Source: Spirulina subsalsa FACHB-351 (GTDB lineage: Bacteria; Cyanobacteriota; Cyanobacteriia; Cyanobacteriales; Spirulinaceae). From it: 64,000 nucleotides of DNA. Below are positions 26,845 through 36,227 of the stretch, one piece after another. The notes beneath the pieces were generated by a model, which searched no databases, had not been told where the DNA came from, and worked only from the letters and a program-made list of their open reading frames with translations. The translations under genes were made by a program, and so were the position numbers. The stretch is from positions 1 to 64,000 of the forward strand of contig NZ_JAIHOM010000010.1 in assembly GCF_026130165.1 (NCBI RefSeq). The letters run 5' to 3'. Numbering within the stretch: position 1 is the first letter of the stretch; the number at the start of each line of letters is the position of its first letter.

Positions 26845-28338
26845 ATGAGAGCCATTATGGTGGTTGGAACCACCTCCAATGCTGGAAAATCCATGATCAC
26901 GGCCGCCCTCTGTCGCATTCTCTCCCATCGAGGTTGGCGGATTACTCCCTTTAAAGGTCAAAACATGGCACTCAATGCCTACGTCACCGCAACAGGGGGC
27001 GAAATTGGCTATGCTCAAGCGGTGCAAGCTTGGGCGGCCGGGGTGAATCCCTTGGTGGAAATGAACCCCATTCTCCTTAAACCCCAAGGGAATATGACCT
27101 CTCAAGTCATTCTGAAAGGAAAACCCATTGGTTACACCACAGCCCAAGAGTATTATGAGCAGTATTTTGAGTTAGGCTGGGAAGCCATTAGAGACTCTCT
27201 ACAACGTCTCTCGGCAGAATTTGATCTGATTATCTGCGAAGGAGCAGGCAGTCCGGCGGAAATTAATCTAAAACACCGGGATTTAACCAATATGAGGGTG
27301 GCGAAATATCTCAACGCTCCCACCATTTTGGTCGTAGATATTGATCGGGGGGGAGCTTTTGCCCATGTGGTGGGAACTCTCGCCCTGTTAGACCCGGAGG
27401 AGCGGATTTTGATTCGGGGAATTGTGATTAATAAGTTTCGTGGACAACGTTCCCTATTAGATTCGGGGATTCAATGGTTGGAAGACTATACAAAAATTCC
27501 GGTTTTGGGGGTGATTCCTTGGAGTGAGAATCTATTCCCGGCCGAAGATTCTTTAGGTTTGTTGGAAAGGCGATCGCGCAAACCCAATTCCGAACTTACC
27601 ATAGGTGTCCTCCGCTTACCCCGCATCTCCAACTTTACCGACTTTGACCCCCTCGACGCAGAACCTAGCGTCACCCTGAAATATATCCACCTCAACGACT
27701 CCCTCGCCTATCCCGATGCCCTAATTATCCCCGGGTCTAAAACCACCATTGCCGACCTCAAAGCCCTCCATGACAGTGGGATGGCCAAGAAAATCCAAGA
27801 CTACGCGGCCGCTGGGGGCAATGTATTAGGAATCTGTGGCGGTTTTCAAATGTTGGGACAACTGATCACCGATCCCGAAGGCCTAGAAGGGGAAGATCGG
27901 TATTACCCCGGCCTCAATCTCCTGCCAGTGCGTACCACCATCACCCGGAATAAAATCGTCCGTCAACGCAGTTGTTTGTCCCACTTTCCCCACAAAGGTC
28001 TACCCATTGATGGCTACGAAATCCACCAAGGTCGCACTCATCCCATTGAAGGCAATAAAGACACTCAAATTCCCCCCTGTCATCCTCTCTTTGATGATCC
28101 CGGATTAGGAGTCGTGGATCACAGTCAAACGGTGTGGGGCTGCTATTTACATGGTTTATTTGATAACGGGGCGTGGCGCAGGTCTTGGCTGAATCATTTG
28201 CGCCAACGTCGGGGGTTATCTTCCCTGCCGACGGGAGTTCCTAACTACCGAGAACAACGGGAAATGATCTTAGATGGGATTGCTGATTTAGTCTCCCATA
28301 ATTTGAATTTAGCCCCTATTCTACCCATGTACTTGTAG
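26845..28338 (+). CDS. cobQ: Cobyric acid synthase
   Basis: The 497-aa enzyme amidates four carboxylates of adenosylcobyrinic a,c-diamide in corrin synthesis. The N-terminal MinD-like ATPase domain begins MVVGTTSNAGKSMI and continues FKGQNMALNAYVT. The class I amidotransferase domain has the Cys in GICGGFQMLG and the His in YEIHQGRTH. The ATG at 26845 matches the family N-terminus; an upstream TTG in frame is rejected. The TAG stop abuts the ATG of the following gene with no spacer, so translation may be coupled. Confidence 0.95.
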   Translation: MRAIMVVGTTSNAGKSMITAALCRILSHRGWRITPFKGQNMALNAYVTATGGEIGYAQAVQAWAAGVNPLVEMNPILLKPQGNMTSQVILKGKPIGYTTAQEYYEQYFELGWEAIRDSLQRLSAEFDLIICEGAGSPAEINLKHRDLTNMRVAKYLNAPTILVVDIDRGGAFAHVVGTLALLDPEERILIRGIVINKFRGQRSLLDSGIQWLEDYTKIPVLGVIPWSENLFPAEDSLGLLERRSRKPNSELTIGVLRLPRISNFTDFDPLDAEPSVTLKYIHLNDSLAYPDALIIPGSKTTIADLKALHDSGMAKKIQDYAAAGGNVLGICGGFQMLGQLITDPEGLEGEDRYYPGLNLLPVRTTITRNKIVRQRSCLSHFPHKGLPIDGYEIHQGRTHPIEGNKDTQIPPCHPLFDDPGLGVVDHSQTVWGCYLHGLFDNGAWRRSWLNHLRQRRGLSSLPTGVPNYREQREMILDGIADLVSHNLNLAPILPMYL

Positions 28339-29253
28339 ATGACCGTTTCCATTGTGTATCACCCGGATTATGTTACCCCCCTACCGGATCAACATCGGTT
28401 TCCCATGCCGAAATTTAAACGGCTCTATGATTATTTATTGCAGACGGGGATTACCACAGGCGATCGCGTTTTTACCCCCACCCTTCCTCCTCGCACTTGG
28501 ATTGAACAAGTCCACACCCCCGACTATGTAGCGGCCTATTGTGAGGGAACTTTAGACCCCAAAGCCCAGCGCCGCATCGGTTTACCCTGGAGCCCGGAGT
28601 TAGTCAAGCGCACCTGTACGGCGGTGGGGGGGACAATTTTAGCCGCCGAGTTAGCCTTAGAGGAGGGGATTGTCTGTAATACTGCCGGGGGAACACACCA
28701 TGCGTTCCCCAGTTACGGCTCCGGATTTTGTATTTTTAATGATTTAGCGATCGCCTCTCAAATCCTCCTCAATCAAGGGAAAGTCCAGAAAATCCTCATC
28801 CTTGACCTTGACGTTCACCAAGGAGATGGCACAGCCTTTATCTTTCGGGATGATCCCCGAGTCTTCACCTTTTCCATGCACTGCGAAGCAAACTTTCCCC
28901 ACCGCAAACAAAATAGCGATCTCGACATTCCCCTCCCCATTGGTTTAGATGATGATGGCTACTTACAAATTTTGGCGCAACAGTTGCCCGATCTGCTCAG
29001 TGCCGTGAAACCGGATTTGGTCTTATACGATGCGGGAGTAGACACCCACGTTGAAGATCGTCTCGGGAAATTAGCCCTCAGTGATTGGGGGATTTATCGA
29101 CGGGAGAAAATGGTATTAACGACCTGTTATAGTGCCGGATACCCCCTCGCCGCCGTCATTGGGGGAGGCTACGCTCAAGATATCATGACCCTCGTCCGTC
29201 GCCATAGTCTACTTCATCAAGCCGCTAGTGAAACCCTTGTCAGTAAACAGTAA
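28339..29253 (+). CDS. Histone-deacetylase-like amidohydrolase
   Basis: The 304-aa arginase/HDAC-fold protein has the charge-relay and metal motifs GGTHHAFPSYGSGFCIFND, ILDLDVHQGDGTAFIFRD and YDAGVDTHVEDRLGKL. Bacterial relatives deacetylate acetylpolyamines, acetylated metabolites or acetyl-lysine; the substrate cannot be read here. The start codon follows the cobQ stop directly. The TAA stop lies inside the dispersed repeat AACAGTAATCAGT. Family assignment is confident and cellular role is not. Confidence 0.88.
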   Translation: MTVSIVYHPDYVTPLPDQHRFPMPKFKRLYDYLLQTGITTGDRVFTPTLPPRTWIEQVHTPDYVAAYCEGTLDPKAQRRIGLPWSPELVKRTCTAVGGTILAAELALEEGIVCNTAGGTHHAFPSYGSGFCIFNDLAIASQILLNQGKVQKILILDLDVHQGDGTAFIFRDDPRVFTFSMHCEANFPHRKQNSDLDIPLPIGLDDDGYLQILAQQLPDLLSAVKPDLVLYDAGVDTHVEDRLGKLALSDWGIYRREKMVLTTCYSAGYPLAAVIGGGYAQDIMTLVRRHSLLHQAASETLVSKQ

Positions 29254-29319
29254 TCAGTGAACATAGGCCAGAGGGAATAGGGAACAATTATCAATTCCCA
29301 CATCTGACTGATTACTGTT
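29246..29319. repeat. Inverted AACAGTAATCAGT element
   Basis: AACAGTAATCAGT (29246-29258) and ACTGATTACTGTT (29307-29319) are perfect 13-base inverted repeats around a short interior with GGGAATAGGG and ATTATCAATTCCC. The left arm contains the deacetylase stop codon. A single AACAGTAATCAGT arm is also at 50505-50517, again covering a stop. Confidence 0.8.
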
Positions 29320-29424
29320 CCCTATTCCCTGACCTTAACCAGAGGACATTCAGACCTAACTTGTCACTAATGAGTAACGGGTTTTCGTTTACAATGTTTG
29401 GGTGAACTCAATCTATTCTCTTAT

Positions 29425-29964
29425 ATGGTGACTCCCTCTGAATATCCCACGTTAGCCAGTTTAGAATTTATTCCCTATTTAACCGAAGAGGGAAAAATTG
29501 CTGAGTCTTGGCATAAAAAAATCGGGGTTTATGCCATTTTTGATCAACAAAAAACCTTACAGCTAGTCAACTATTCCCGGGATATTGAGGTCAGCTTAAA
29601 ACAGCATTTAGTCCGGAAACCGTTTAATTGTTATTGGCTAAAGATTCAAACTATAGACCGTCCTATTCGGACGATTTTAGAAGAAATTAAGCAAGCTTGG
29701 CTGATGGAAAATGGCGCAATTCCCCTAGGAAATGATGAGGAGGAAGGGGCATGGAATAATCCAATTGATGCTAAGTTCACCTTGACCGAAGAAGAGCAAG
29801 AAGCTTATCAAAAGCAAGATGATTTAGGGAAGATTAAGTTACTGAAAAAAGTAGCGCGTCGTCTCGAAGCAGAGATTTTAAAGCAATTAGAACAGCGCGG
29901 CGTTACCTTAGATATGCGCTTTAACCCCAAGTTAAAAGAACAAGGATTGTTAGACTTAAAATGA
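29425..29964 (+). CDS. GIY-YIG-like family protein
   Basis: The 179-aa protein starts at the ATG of MVTPSEYPTLASL. It contains a GIY-YIG-like core (IGVYAIFDQQKTLQLVNYSR, then LKQHLVRKPFNCYWLKIQ), where GVY and the second aromatic-rich strand fit the fold. The cyanobacterial group is annotated as GIY-YIG nucleases, but the strict YIG and the distal catalytic Arg/Glu are not clearly seen, so activity is doubtful. The C-terminus (150-179) is helical and charged. A TTG nine codons upstream could extend it. Confidence 0.6.
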   Translation: MVTPSEYPTLASLEFIPYLTEEGKIAESWHKKIGVYAIFDQQKTLQLVNYSRDIEVSLKQHLVRKPFNCYWLKIQTIDRPIRTILEEIKQAWLMENGAIPLGNDEEEGAWNNPIDAKFTLTEEEQEAYQKQDDLGKIKLLKKVARRLEAEILKQLEQRGVTLDMRFNPKLKEQGLLDLK

Positions 29965-30012
29965 TAGACGCATCCCAGAATTAAAACGGTTTAATTTTCC
30001 GATAGTCACCCA

Positions 30013-30906
30013 TTAAACAAATAATTCCCCTTGGGCAATCATCACCACTTGCCCCCCAATATGTACCTCGATCCCCTCTGTTTTTGGTTTTGCTCTTAAA
30101 AACAGCAGGGAGGGGCGCTCTATTTCATACCCTTGTTCAACCTGTATGTCTACCGTCGGTTGATTGAAATAATTATGTTCGGCTAAATAGCCTGCTAGAC
30201 AACCGTTAGCACTGCCCGTGGCGGGATCTTCTGGGATGCCTAAATAGTCGGCAAAGACGCGCACATTGAGTTGATGATCCCCTTGATAGGTTTCTGGACA
30301 AAAGACTAAAATACATTTAGCCTCGCTGTTAGTAATTAGCTCAAAATAACGGTCACGCTGAAGCCTAATTTGTTGGACATCGGAGAGGGTTTTGAGGGGA
30401 ACAATAATAAAAGGAACTCCAGTTGATACCGCTTGGATGGGGAAGCGGGGATCAATGGACTCTGGGGAAAGATTAAGGACAGGGGCCAAGGTTTCTCGGG
30501 GGAAGGTTTCGCCAAATTGGGGCGGATTTTGCTGCATCCAGAGGATTTCACCCAGGGGATGATCCCCTTGGACGGTGACGGGGATCGGTCCAACTTTTAG
30601 ATTCAGGGTGAGACAGTGGGGAGGGGAGGAGAGAATTTTTTCCTTGAGGATGTAAGCGGTGCCGAGGGTGGGATGTCCGGCAAAGGGGAGTTCTTGTTTC
30701 GGGGTGAAAATGCGCACGTCGTAGCCACCAGATCGGGGAGTATCGCTGAGGATAAAGGTGGTTTCAGAGTAATTCATCTCTCGGGCGATCGCCTGCATCT
30801 GTTGATCATCTAAGAAATCGGCTGAAGTGATGACGGCAAGAGGGTTTCCCGTATAAGACCCCAGGGCAAAAACATCCACAATATAAAAGGGAATCAAGTG
30901 CGGCAT
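30013..30906 (-). CDS. PhzF-family isomerase
   Basis: The 297-aa protein has the two-lobe diaminopimelate-epimerase fold of the PhzF family. It begins PFYIVDVFALGSYTGNPLAV, has the likely catalytic Glu in NYSETTFIL, and has FTPKQELPFAGHPTLGTAY and EDPATGSANGCLAGYL. Relatives isomerise phenazine precursors or small amino acid derivatives. No phenazine cluster is present, so the substrate is unknown. I chose ATG 30906; a longer in-frame start at 30975 encodes an unrelated Gly/Arg-rich leader. Confidence 0.88.
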   Translation of the reverse strand: MPHLIPFYIVDVFALGSYTGNPLAVITSADFLDDQQMQAIAREMNYSETTFILSDTPRSGGYDVRIFTPKQELPFAGHPTLGTAYILKEKILSSPPHCLTLNLKVGPIPVTVQGDHPLGEILWMQQNPPQFGETFPRETLAPVLNLSPESIDPRFPIQAVSTGVPFIIVPLKTLSDVQQIRLQRDRYFELITNSEAKCILVFCPETYQGDHQLNVRVFADYLGIPEDPATGSANGCLAGYLAEHNYFNQPTVDIQVEQGYEIERPSLLFLRAKPKTEGIEVHIGGQVVMIAQGELFV

Positions 30907-31072
30907 AAAGGTTTTGAGCATAGAGAAGAAATCAGCAAGACCGGGGGATTTTGACCTTCTGCCCCCACACCCCAAGGGTGGGATATTAACGGCTTGGGCG
31001 GGATTGTCCCCTATTCACTTTTCCTGATCCCCTGCGCTCTGTCAACAGGGAACGAGGGGCCTTGAGAGAGGC

Positions 31073-31115
31073 GGGGATCAAAATTTGCTTGATCCCCGAG
31101 GAAATTATGTATACT
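31073..31115 (+). promoter_or_regulatory. Leader hairpin and possible promoter before rlpA
   Basis: GGGGATCAA (31073-31081) and TTGATCCCC (31089-31097) form a perfect 9-base stem with a 7-base loop. Downstream is TATACT at 31110-31115, which could be a -10 box, with TTGCTT at 31085-31090 as a possible -35 at 19-base spacing. It is a weak prediction. Confidence 0.3.
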
Positions 31116-31164
31116 AAGGTACGTTTCGTTCCTCCCGGTGTGTCGTCTTTAAAAAATACTGCTC

Positions 31165-32454
31165 ATGACTTTTTTCAGACTAGCCTGGGTGACATCCTGT
31201 GTCGGGATCTTACTAGGGTTTAGCCAATTTATCCTGACAGACTCTCGTTTAACAGGATTACGCCTAGCATCTGCTCCTAAAAATAGTCATTTATTGAGTT
31301 ATTCTTCAGATTTGGGTTCATGGATGCCCTCTGCCCCTTGGCAATGGTCTTGGGCAACCGCAGGGTTACATCTCGGAGGCTACAATCCGAGCAACGAAAA
31401 GCCCCTTGATGTGGCGTTTCATCGTCTTCCTGAGACGCTTTCGAGTTGGGAAACGGATTTTCGCTCCTATGAAGGAGTCCCCCGCCCCTTACGGGGAAAA
31501 ACTATCTCTTGGCAAAATTCCGCTCAGGATGGGTTCTGTCCTTCGCCCTTGTCTCCTACTCCTCAATGGTCGAAGCAACCACAGACGGAGAAATTGGGGG
31601 AGTCTCAGCCTAAATTGACCCATCACACGAGCCTGAGAGAGCGTTTGATGCAGGTGGTTGAGAATGTGTTCCGTTGGTCAGAAATGGCTAAAGAGTCGGA
31701 AAATGTGGTGGAAATTACTCAGGTGGTTAATGGTGAAACCCGCAGACTAACTTTTCCTGAGCGATTACAATGGGTGAGTTGGCGATCGCAACCGGAAACT
31801 CCTTCCAACTATCGGGAGGAGTTTCATCTTTTGGTCAATGGTCAGACGGTGATGAAATTAGAGAACCGTCAACAGATTGAAGATTTGGCTGAACGTTTAC
31901 GCTATTTGCTGAATAAGGGGGATCTAGATCCGACGGAGATTAAGCCCAGTCTGTTGGGGGGCAATCCGGCGGGGATGGTCGGCGATCGCCTTTTATTTTT
32001 AGTGGATTCTAATATTACCCCCCTCGAAGAACCCCATCGGGAATTAATGGTCATTCATTGGGTGAATCATCTCCGTCAAGCACTTGGAGCCGAGGCCTTG
32101 AGTTTGGTAGAAGCTCAACGGGCGATGTACGGTTTAGTGGAAACCCGTCGTCAGTTTGAGGGGTTAGCCTCTTGGTATGGTTCCTATTTTCATGGTCGCA
32201 TGACGGCCAATGGGGAAATTTATGATCAAGAAGCATTTACCGCCGCTCATCCCTATTTACCCTTTAATACCTATCTCAAGGTGACAAATTTAGAAAGTCA
32301 GGAAAGCGTAATTGTGCGCATTAATGACCGAGGCCCTTATATCTATCCCCGCACCCTTGATTTATCCCGAGGGGTGGCGCGCTGTCTGGATAGTAAGCAT
32401 TCGGGTGTCGTGCGCTATCGAGCGGTGGTGATGGAATCTTATTCTCGTCTCTAG
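31165..32454 (+). CDS. rlpA: RlpA-like septal/cell-wall protein
   Basis: The 429-aa exported protein has an N-terminal hydrophobic segment (LAWVTSCVGILLGFSQFIL). A long cyanobacteria-specific middle has little recognisable structure. The C-terminal double-psi beta-barrel domain (about 330-428) has GLASWYGSYFHGRMTANGE, PFNTYLKVTN, INDRGPYIYPRTLDLSR and the catalytic-type Asp in NDRGP. RlpA proteins are lytic transglycosylases acting on denuded glycan at septa. No C-terminal SPOR domain is present, so localisation may depend on the middle region. Confidence 0.85.
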   Translation: MTFFRLAWVTSCVGILLGFSQFILTDSRLTGLRLASAPKNSHLLSYSSDLGSWMPSAPWQWSWATAGLHLGGYNPSNEKPLDVAFHRLPETLSSWETDFRSYEGVPRPLRGKTISWQNSAQDGFCPSPLSPTPQWSKQPQTEKLGESQPKLTHHTSLRERLMQVVENVFRWSEMAKESENVVEITQVVNGETRRLTFPERLQWVSWRSQPETPSNYREEFHLLVNGQTVMKLENRQQIEDLAERLRYLLNKGDLDPTEIKPSLLGGNPAGMVGDRLLFLVDSNITPLEEPHRELMVIHWVNHLRQALGAEALSLVEAQRAMYGLVETRRQFEGLASWYGSYFHGRMTANGEIYDQEAFTAAHPYLPFNTYLKVTNLESQESVIVRINDRGPYIYPRTLDLSRGVARCLDSKHSGVVRYRAVVMESYSRL

Positions 32455-32530
32455 ATTCGTGATCCCCAACCTAAAGTCAGCAGGGGCCGCCCGTTATACC
32501 CCTAGGGTTAGCGGGGGAGAACTTCGCACC

Positions 32531-34063
32531 CTACCGTAAGCAGCGAATGGCCTCTAACAATCCTTTGGCTTTATTGAGGGTTTCCTCATATTCCTTGTCG
32601 GGTACAGAGTCAGCCACTACCCCAGCCCCCGCTTGAACGGAGACAAGATGCTGATCGGGGCCTTGGGGGCGGACTACCATTGTCCGAATGGCGATCGCAC
32701 TATTTAACTGACCTTCAAAATCATAGTACCCATAAACTCCCGAATAGGGTCCTCGTCGTTCCGGTTCTAATTCGTGGATGATCTCCATTGCCCGGATTTT
32801 GGGCGCACCACTCACGGTTCCGGCGGGAAAAGTCGCCTTGAGTAGATCCCAAGCATTCTTATCCTGCTGTAATTTTCCCGTCACATTACTAACAATGTGC
32901 ATGACATGGGAATATCGTTCAATCACCATTAATTCATCAACTGTAACCGTCCCACTTTGACAAACGCGCCCCAAATCATTGCGTCCTAGGTCTACGAGCA
33001 TAACGTGTTCGGCGATTTCTTTGGGATCTTGGAGTAAATCCACCTCTAGGGCTTTATCTTCTTGGGGGTTTTGTCCCCGGCGGCGAGTCCCGGCAATGGG
33101 TCTTAAAATGGCTTCTGTGCCTCCCTCAGCGTCTTTTTGCGCTCGTACCATCACTTCTGGACTAGAGCCGATAATCTGCCAATTACGGAAATTGTAATAG
33201 GCCATGTAGGGGGAGGGATTAATCAAACGCAAGGAGCGGTAGAGATCAAAGGGATTACCCCGATAGGAGGCAGACAGCCGTTGAGATAACACCACTTGAA
33301 AAATATCCCCAGCGCGGATGTAGTCCTTCGCTTTCTCCACGTTGGCGCAAAACTGCTCTGGGGGGGTATTACTTTCAGAGGAGAGGGAGGCGGTTTGAGA
33401 AATAGGACTGTCCGGGGATTTCCATTCGAGGGGTTTAGCTTCGGTGGGGGAGGGGAGTTGTAACTTTAAGACAAGGGTAGTCACGCGATCGCAGGCCGCT
33501 TGATAAGCGTCTTGGAGGTTCACCGATGGATCTCTTAAATCCGCATAGGCGATCGCCCAGATTTTCCGTTTCACCTGATCAAAAATCAGCAAGTTATCCA
33601 CCTGCATCCATACCCCATCCGGTAAATCCTCCTCCGTGATGGGATACACCGGAACCCGATTTTCAATCCACCGGATTAACTCATACCCCCAAAAGCCAAA
33701 TAACCCCCCAATCCCCGAGGGCAGTTGGGGCAACTGCACAGGATGATAGGGATCCAAACAATCCGCCAACACATCAAAAGGATTGCCTGTAAACTCAATC
33801 ACCGTGCCATCCCGATGGATTTGTTGGGTTTGCTCTCCCCTCGCTTCTAACACCCAAACGGGATCACTGCCCAATAAACTATAACGCCCCAGAGTTTCTC
33901 CCCCTTCTACAGATTCTAAAAGGAAGCTATAGGGTTGTCCGGCACAGATTTTATACCAGGCTGAAACGGGAGTTTCTAAATCAGCCACCCATTCTTGATA
34001 TACCGGAATAAAGTTTCCTTGGGCTGCTAGTTCGCAAAATTGGTTGAAATCGGGAAAAATCAT
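32531..34063 (-). CDS. trpE: Anthranilate synthase component I
   Basis: The 510-aa enzyme makes anthranilate from chorismate with an amidotransferase partner (TrpG, not in the window). The N-terminal anthranilate synthase I domain contains the tryptophan-binding element LLESVEGGETLGRYSLLG. The chorismate-binding domain has DIFQVVLSQRL, PIAGTRRRG, FPAGTVSGAPKIRAMEII and RRGPYSGVYGYYD. LLES is the allosteric motif for Trp feedback, so inhibition is expected. The length is normal and the start ATG is well placed. Confidence 0.95.
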   Translation of the reverse strand: MIFPDFNQFCELAAQGNFIPVYQEWVADLETPVSAWYKICAGQPYSFLLESVEGGETLGRYSLLGSDPVWVLEARGEQTQQIHRDGTVIEFTGNPFDVLADCLDPYHPVQLPQLPSGIGGLFGFWGYELIRWIENRVPVYPITEEDLPDGVWMQVDNLLIFDQVKRKIWAIAYADLRDPSVNLQDAYQAACDRVTTLVLKLQLPSPTEAKPLEWKSPDSPISQTASLSSESNTPPEQFCANVEKAKDYIRAGDIFQVVLSQRLSASYRGNPFDLYRSLRLINPSPYMAYYNFRNWQIIGSSPEVMVRAQKDAEGGTEAILRPIAGTRRRGQNPQEDKALEVDLLQDPKEIAEHVMLVDLGRNDLGRVCQSGTVTVDELMVIERYSHVMHIVSNVTGKLQQDKNAWDLLKATFPAGTVSGAPKIRAMEIIHELEPERRGPYSGVYGYYDFEGQLNSAIAIRTMVVRPQGPDQHLVSVQAGAGVVADSVPDKEYEETLNKAKGLLEAIRCLR

Positions 34064-34127
34064 AGATCAGGTCAGGCCGTGATGTCATCCCCCCATTATC
34101 CTATGATGGGGGATCAAAATCCTAATC

Positions 34128-34334
34128 TAGGGCTTGCTGTACCACTTCGTGGAGCTTTGCTAACGCGAAGCGTGCCGTTTTGACACTCTCAGCGTCTTTA
34201 GACGCTGAGATTCTTGAATAGCCCAAAGATTGAGCTTCAAAGGCGTAGTCAAAACACCTCTACTGATTCCACTACTGAGTTTCCAAACTCCCACCCTTTT
34301 CTTATGATTTTTGATTGAACGGTGGGAGTGTCAA
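34128..34334. mobile_element. Repeat-rich spacer with two IS200/IS605-type right-end hairpins
   Basis: A half MITE terminus (TAGGGCTTGCTG, 34128-34139) is followed by a minus-oriented hairpin CTCAGCGTC/GACGCTGAG (34188-34209) flanked by AGTGTCA and GAAT. A plus-oriented hairpin ACTCCCACC/GGTGGGAGT (34287-34329) follows, running into TCAAC. The GAAT-hairpin-AGTGTCAAC layout matches the right end next to the tnpB remnant at 48.6 kb. No transposase frame remains. The second end contains the sppA TGA stop. Confidence 0.6.
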
Positions 34335-36127
34335 CGGATGCGTAAATCAAAGAGCAGATGGCTGTAAATATCCCGAGGATCATTGAGTTGAGTTAATACA
34401 CTTAATTCTCCATGCAAGCGGGATAATTCTGTCGTAATGGGATCTTGGGATTGGGTTTCGGCCTGGAAAATCATCACGAGACGACGAAAGAGAATATCTT
34501 CTAAACGGGGTTCTTCGATGTACTCTTCCGCTTCCCAATCATCGCCTAATTCGGCTTTTTCGGCGGCATGGGCGATCGCATTTTCCAAACCTCCCAACTC
34601 ATCCACTAAGCCCAGATTCTGAGCCGCTATCCCTGACCAGATGCGACCTTGAGCCACTTCAGCCACCGCACTGGGCGATAAATCCCGACTGTTGGCCACT
34701 TTCTCTAAAAACAGGTCGTAGATTTGATTGACAAAGTTTTGTAACAAAGCTAACTCGGCCTCGTTTTTGGGGCGAGAAATGCTCTCAATATCCGCAAAAG
34801 GCGAGGTTTTCACCCCATCCCAAGTAATGCCGTTATTACTGGAGATTTCCTCCACATTGGGAATCACCCCAAACACGCCGATAGAGCCTGTAATCGTGTT
34901 AGGTTGGGCAAAGATGTAATCAGCCCCCGTCGCGATCCAATAGCCCCCAGATGCGGCCACATCGCCCATAGAGACGACTACAGGTTTCTCCTCCGCTAAC
35001 AGTTGCAGTTCCCGCAGGATAATATCTGAGGCGGTGGCACTGCCCCCCGGACTATTCACTCGCAGGACAAGGGCTTTCACCTCGTCACTGTGGCGAATGG
35101 TGCGCAATTGTCGAACAAGGCGATCGCTACTAATCTGTCGTTCCCCCCCTCGGCCATAAACAATAGGCCCCTCCGCATAAACCACCGCCACCTTATTCTG
35201 GGAGGGTTTGCGGGCGGCCGCTTCTACTGCCATGGTGGTGTAATTGCTCAAACTCACCTGCCGGAAATTGCGCGTTGTGCTGTCTTGTCCGGTTAACTCC
35301 TTGATTTCCCCCATCACCTCATCGTAGTGGGCTACCTCATCGATTAAATTGGCAGCTAAGGCCGCTTCGGGTAATAAAATCCCTTGTTCATTGGCGGCAG
35401 TTTCCACTTGAGATACACTTAGTTCTCGTCCCGCACTCACAACCGTTAAATACTCTCCCCAAATTTCTTGTAACAGTTGGCTAATCTGTTGGCGATTTTC
35501 TGGGCTTAACTCTTCTTGAATCAACGGTTCAACGGCGGATTTGTAGTCTCCCACCCGCACCACCTGCACCCCAATCCCCAACTGATCTAAAGCCCCGGCT
35601 AAAAAGAATTGTTCGGAACTTAACCCATTGAGTTCTAATACCCCCATCGGGTTTAAAATCAGACGATCGGCTAGAGATGCCAAATAATAGCCCTTTTTGC
35701 CCATATTCACGTCGTAGGCCATGATCGTCTTGCCCGACTCCTTGAACTGCTCTAAGGCAGCGCGCACTTCCTTCAGGGTGGCATAACCAGCCGTTGGACT
35801 CCCATTGCTCCCATCTAACAATAGACCCACAATCCGATCATCTTGGGCGGCCTTCTCCAGATTTTGGATGACTCGACGAAGTGCGATCGCCCTCGGGGAC
35901 CCACTACCAAAACTCTCGGAAAAACGCAAAATCGGTTCTGTGTCCCGAATTTCCAAGGACAAATCAAACACCAACATCGATTGATTCCGCAGTCGGGGGG
36001 ATTCTTCTTGACTTAAGGCTGCCACAATCAAAAGGGTAAACAATCCCAGCCCCATAGTCGATAAAATCAGCAAGGCCGCTAAGGTACCGATTAAACTGGC
36101 AATAACTTGTTGAAGGAAACGCAACAT
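34331..36127 (-). CDS. sppA: Signal peptide peptidase SppA (67-kDa type)
   Basis: The 598-aa membrane serine protease has an N-terminal membrane segment (VIASLIGTLAALLILSTMGL) and two tandem S49 domains. The first domain has the Lys-type active-site region (VNMGKKGYYLASLADRL) and the second the Ser in GDVAASGGYWIATGADYIFA, as in the E. coli long form. In cyanobacteria SppA has been linked to light-stress remodelling of antenna. I chose ATG 36127 (MLRFLQQ). A start further upstream would translate GGGAATA repeat sequence. The TGA stop lies in an IS-type right end. Confidence 0.93.
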   Translation of the reverse strand: MLRFLQQVIASLIGTLAALLILSTMGLGLFTLLIVAALSQEESPRLRNQSMLVFDLSLEIRDTEPILRFSESFGSGSPRAIALRRVIQNLEKAAQDDRIVGLLLDGSNGSPTAGYATLKEVRAALEQFKESGKTIMAYDVNMGKKGYYLASLADRLILNPMGVLELNGLSSEQFFLAGALDQLGIGVQVVRVGDYKSAVEPLIQEELSPENRQQISQLLQEIWGEYLTVVSAGRELSVSQVETAANEQGILLPEAALAANLIDEVAHYDEVMGEIKELTGQDSTTRNFRQVSLSNYTTMAVEAAARKPSQNKVAVVYAEGPIVYGRGGERQISSDRLVRQLRTIRHSDEVKALVLRVNSPGGSATASDIILRELQLLAEEKPVVVSMGDVAASGGYWIATGADYIFAQPNTITGSIGVFGVIPNVEEISSNNGITWDGVKTSPFADIESISRPKNEAELALLQNFVNQIYDLFLEKVANSRDLSPSAVAEVAQGRIWSGIAAQNLGLVDELGGLENAIAHAAEKAELGDDWEAEEYIEEPRLEDILFRRLVMIFQAETQSQDPITTELSRLHGELSVLTQLNDPRDIYSHLLFDLRIR

Positions 36128-36129
36128 GA

Positions 36130-36180
36130 TTAGGTAATAGGGAATAGGGAATAGGGAATAGGGAATGGGGAATGGGGAAT
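36130..36180. repeat. STRR heptads upstream of sppA
   Basis: About seven GGTAATA/GGGAATA/GGGGAAT units lie directly upstream of the sppA start, followed by AATTATCAATTATCAAT. Read on the minus strand in the sppA frame they encode an open PIPYSLF-type peptide, which would lengthen SppA if an upstream start were used. Confidence 0.85.
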
Positions 36181-36227
36181 AATAATCAATTATCAATTAT
36201 CAATGCTTAATTCTCCCCCCCCAGTTC

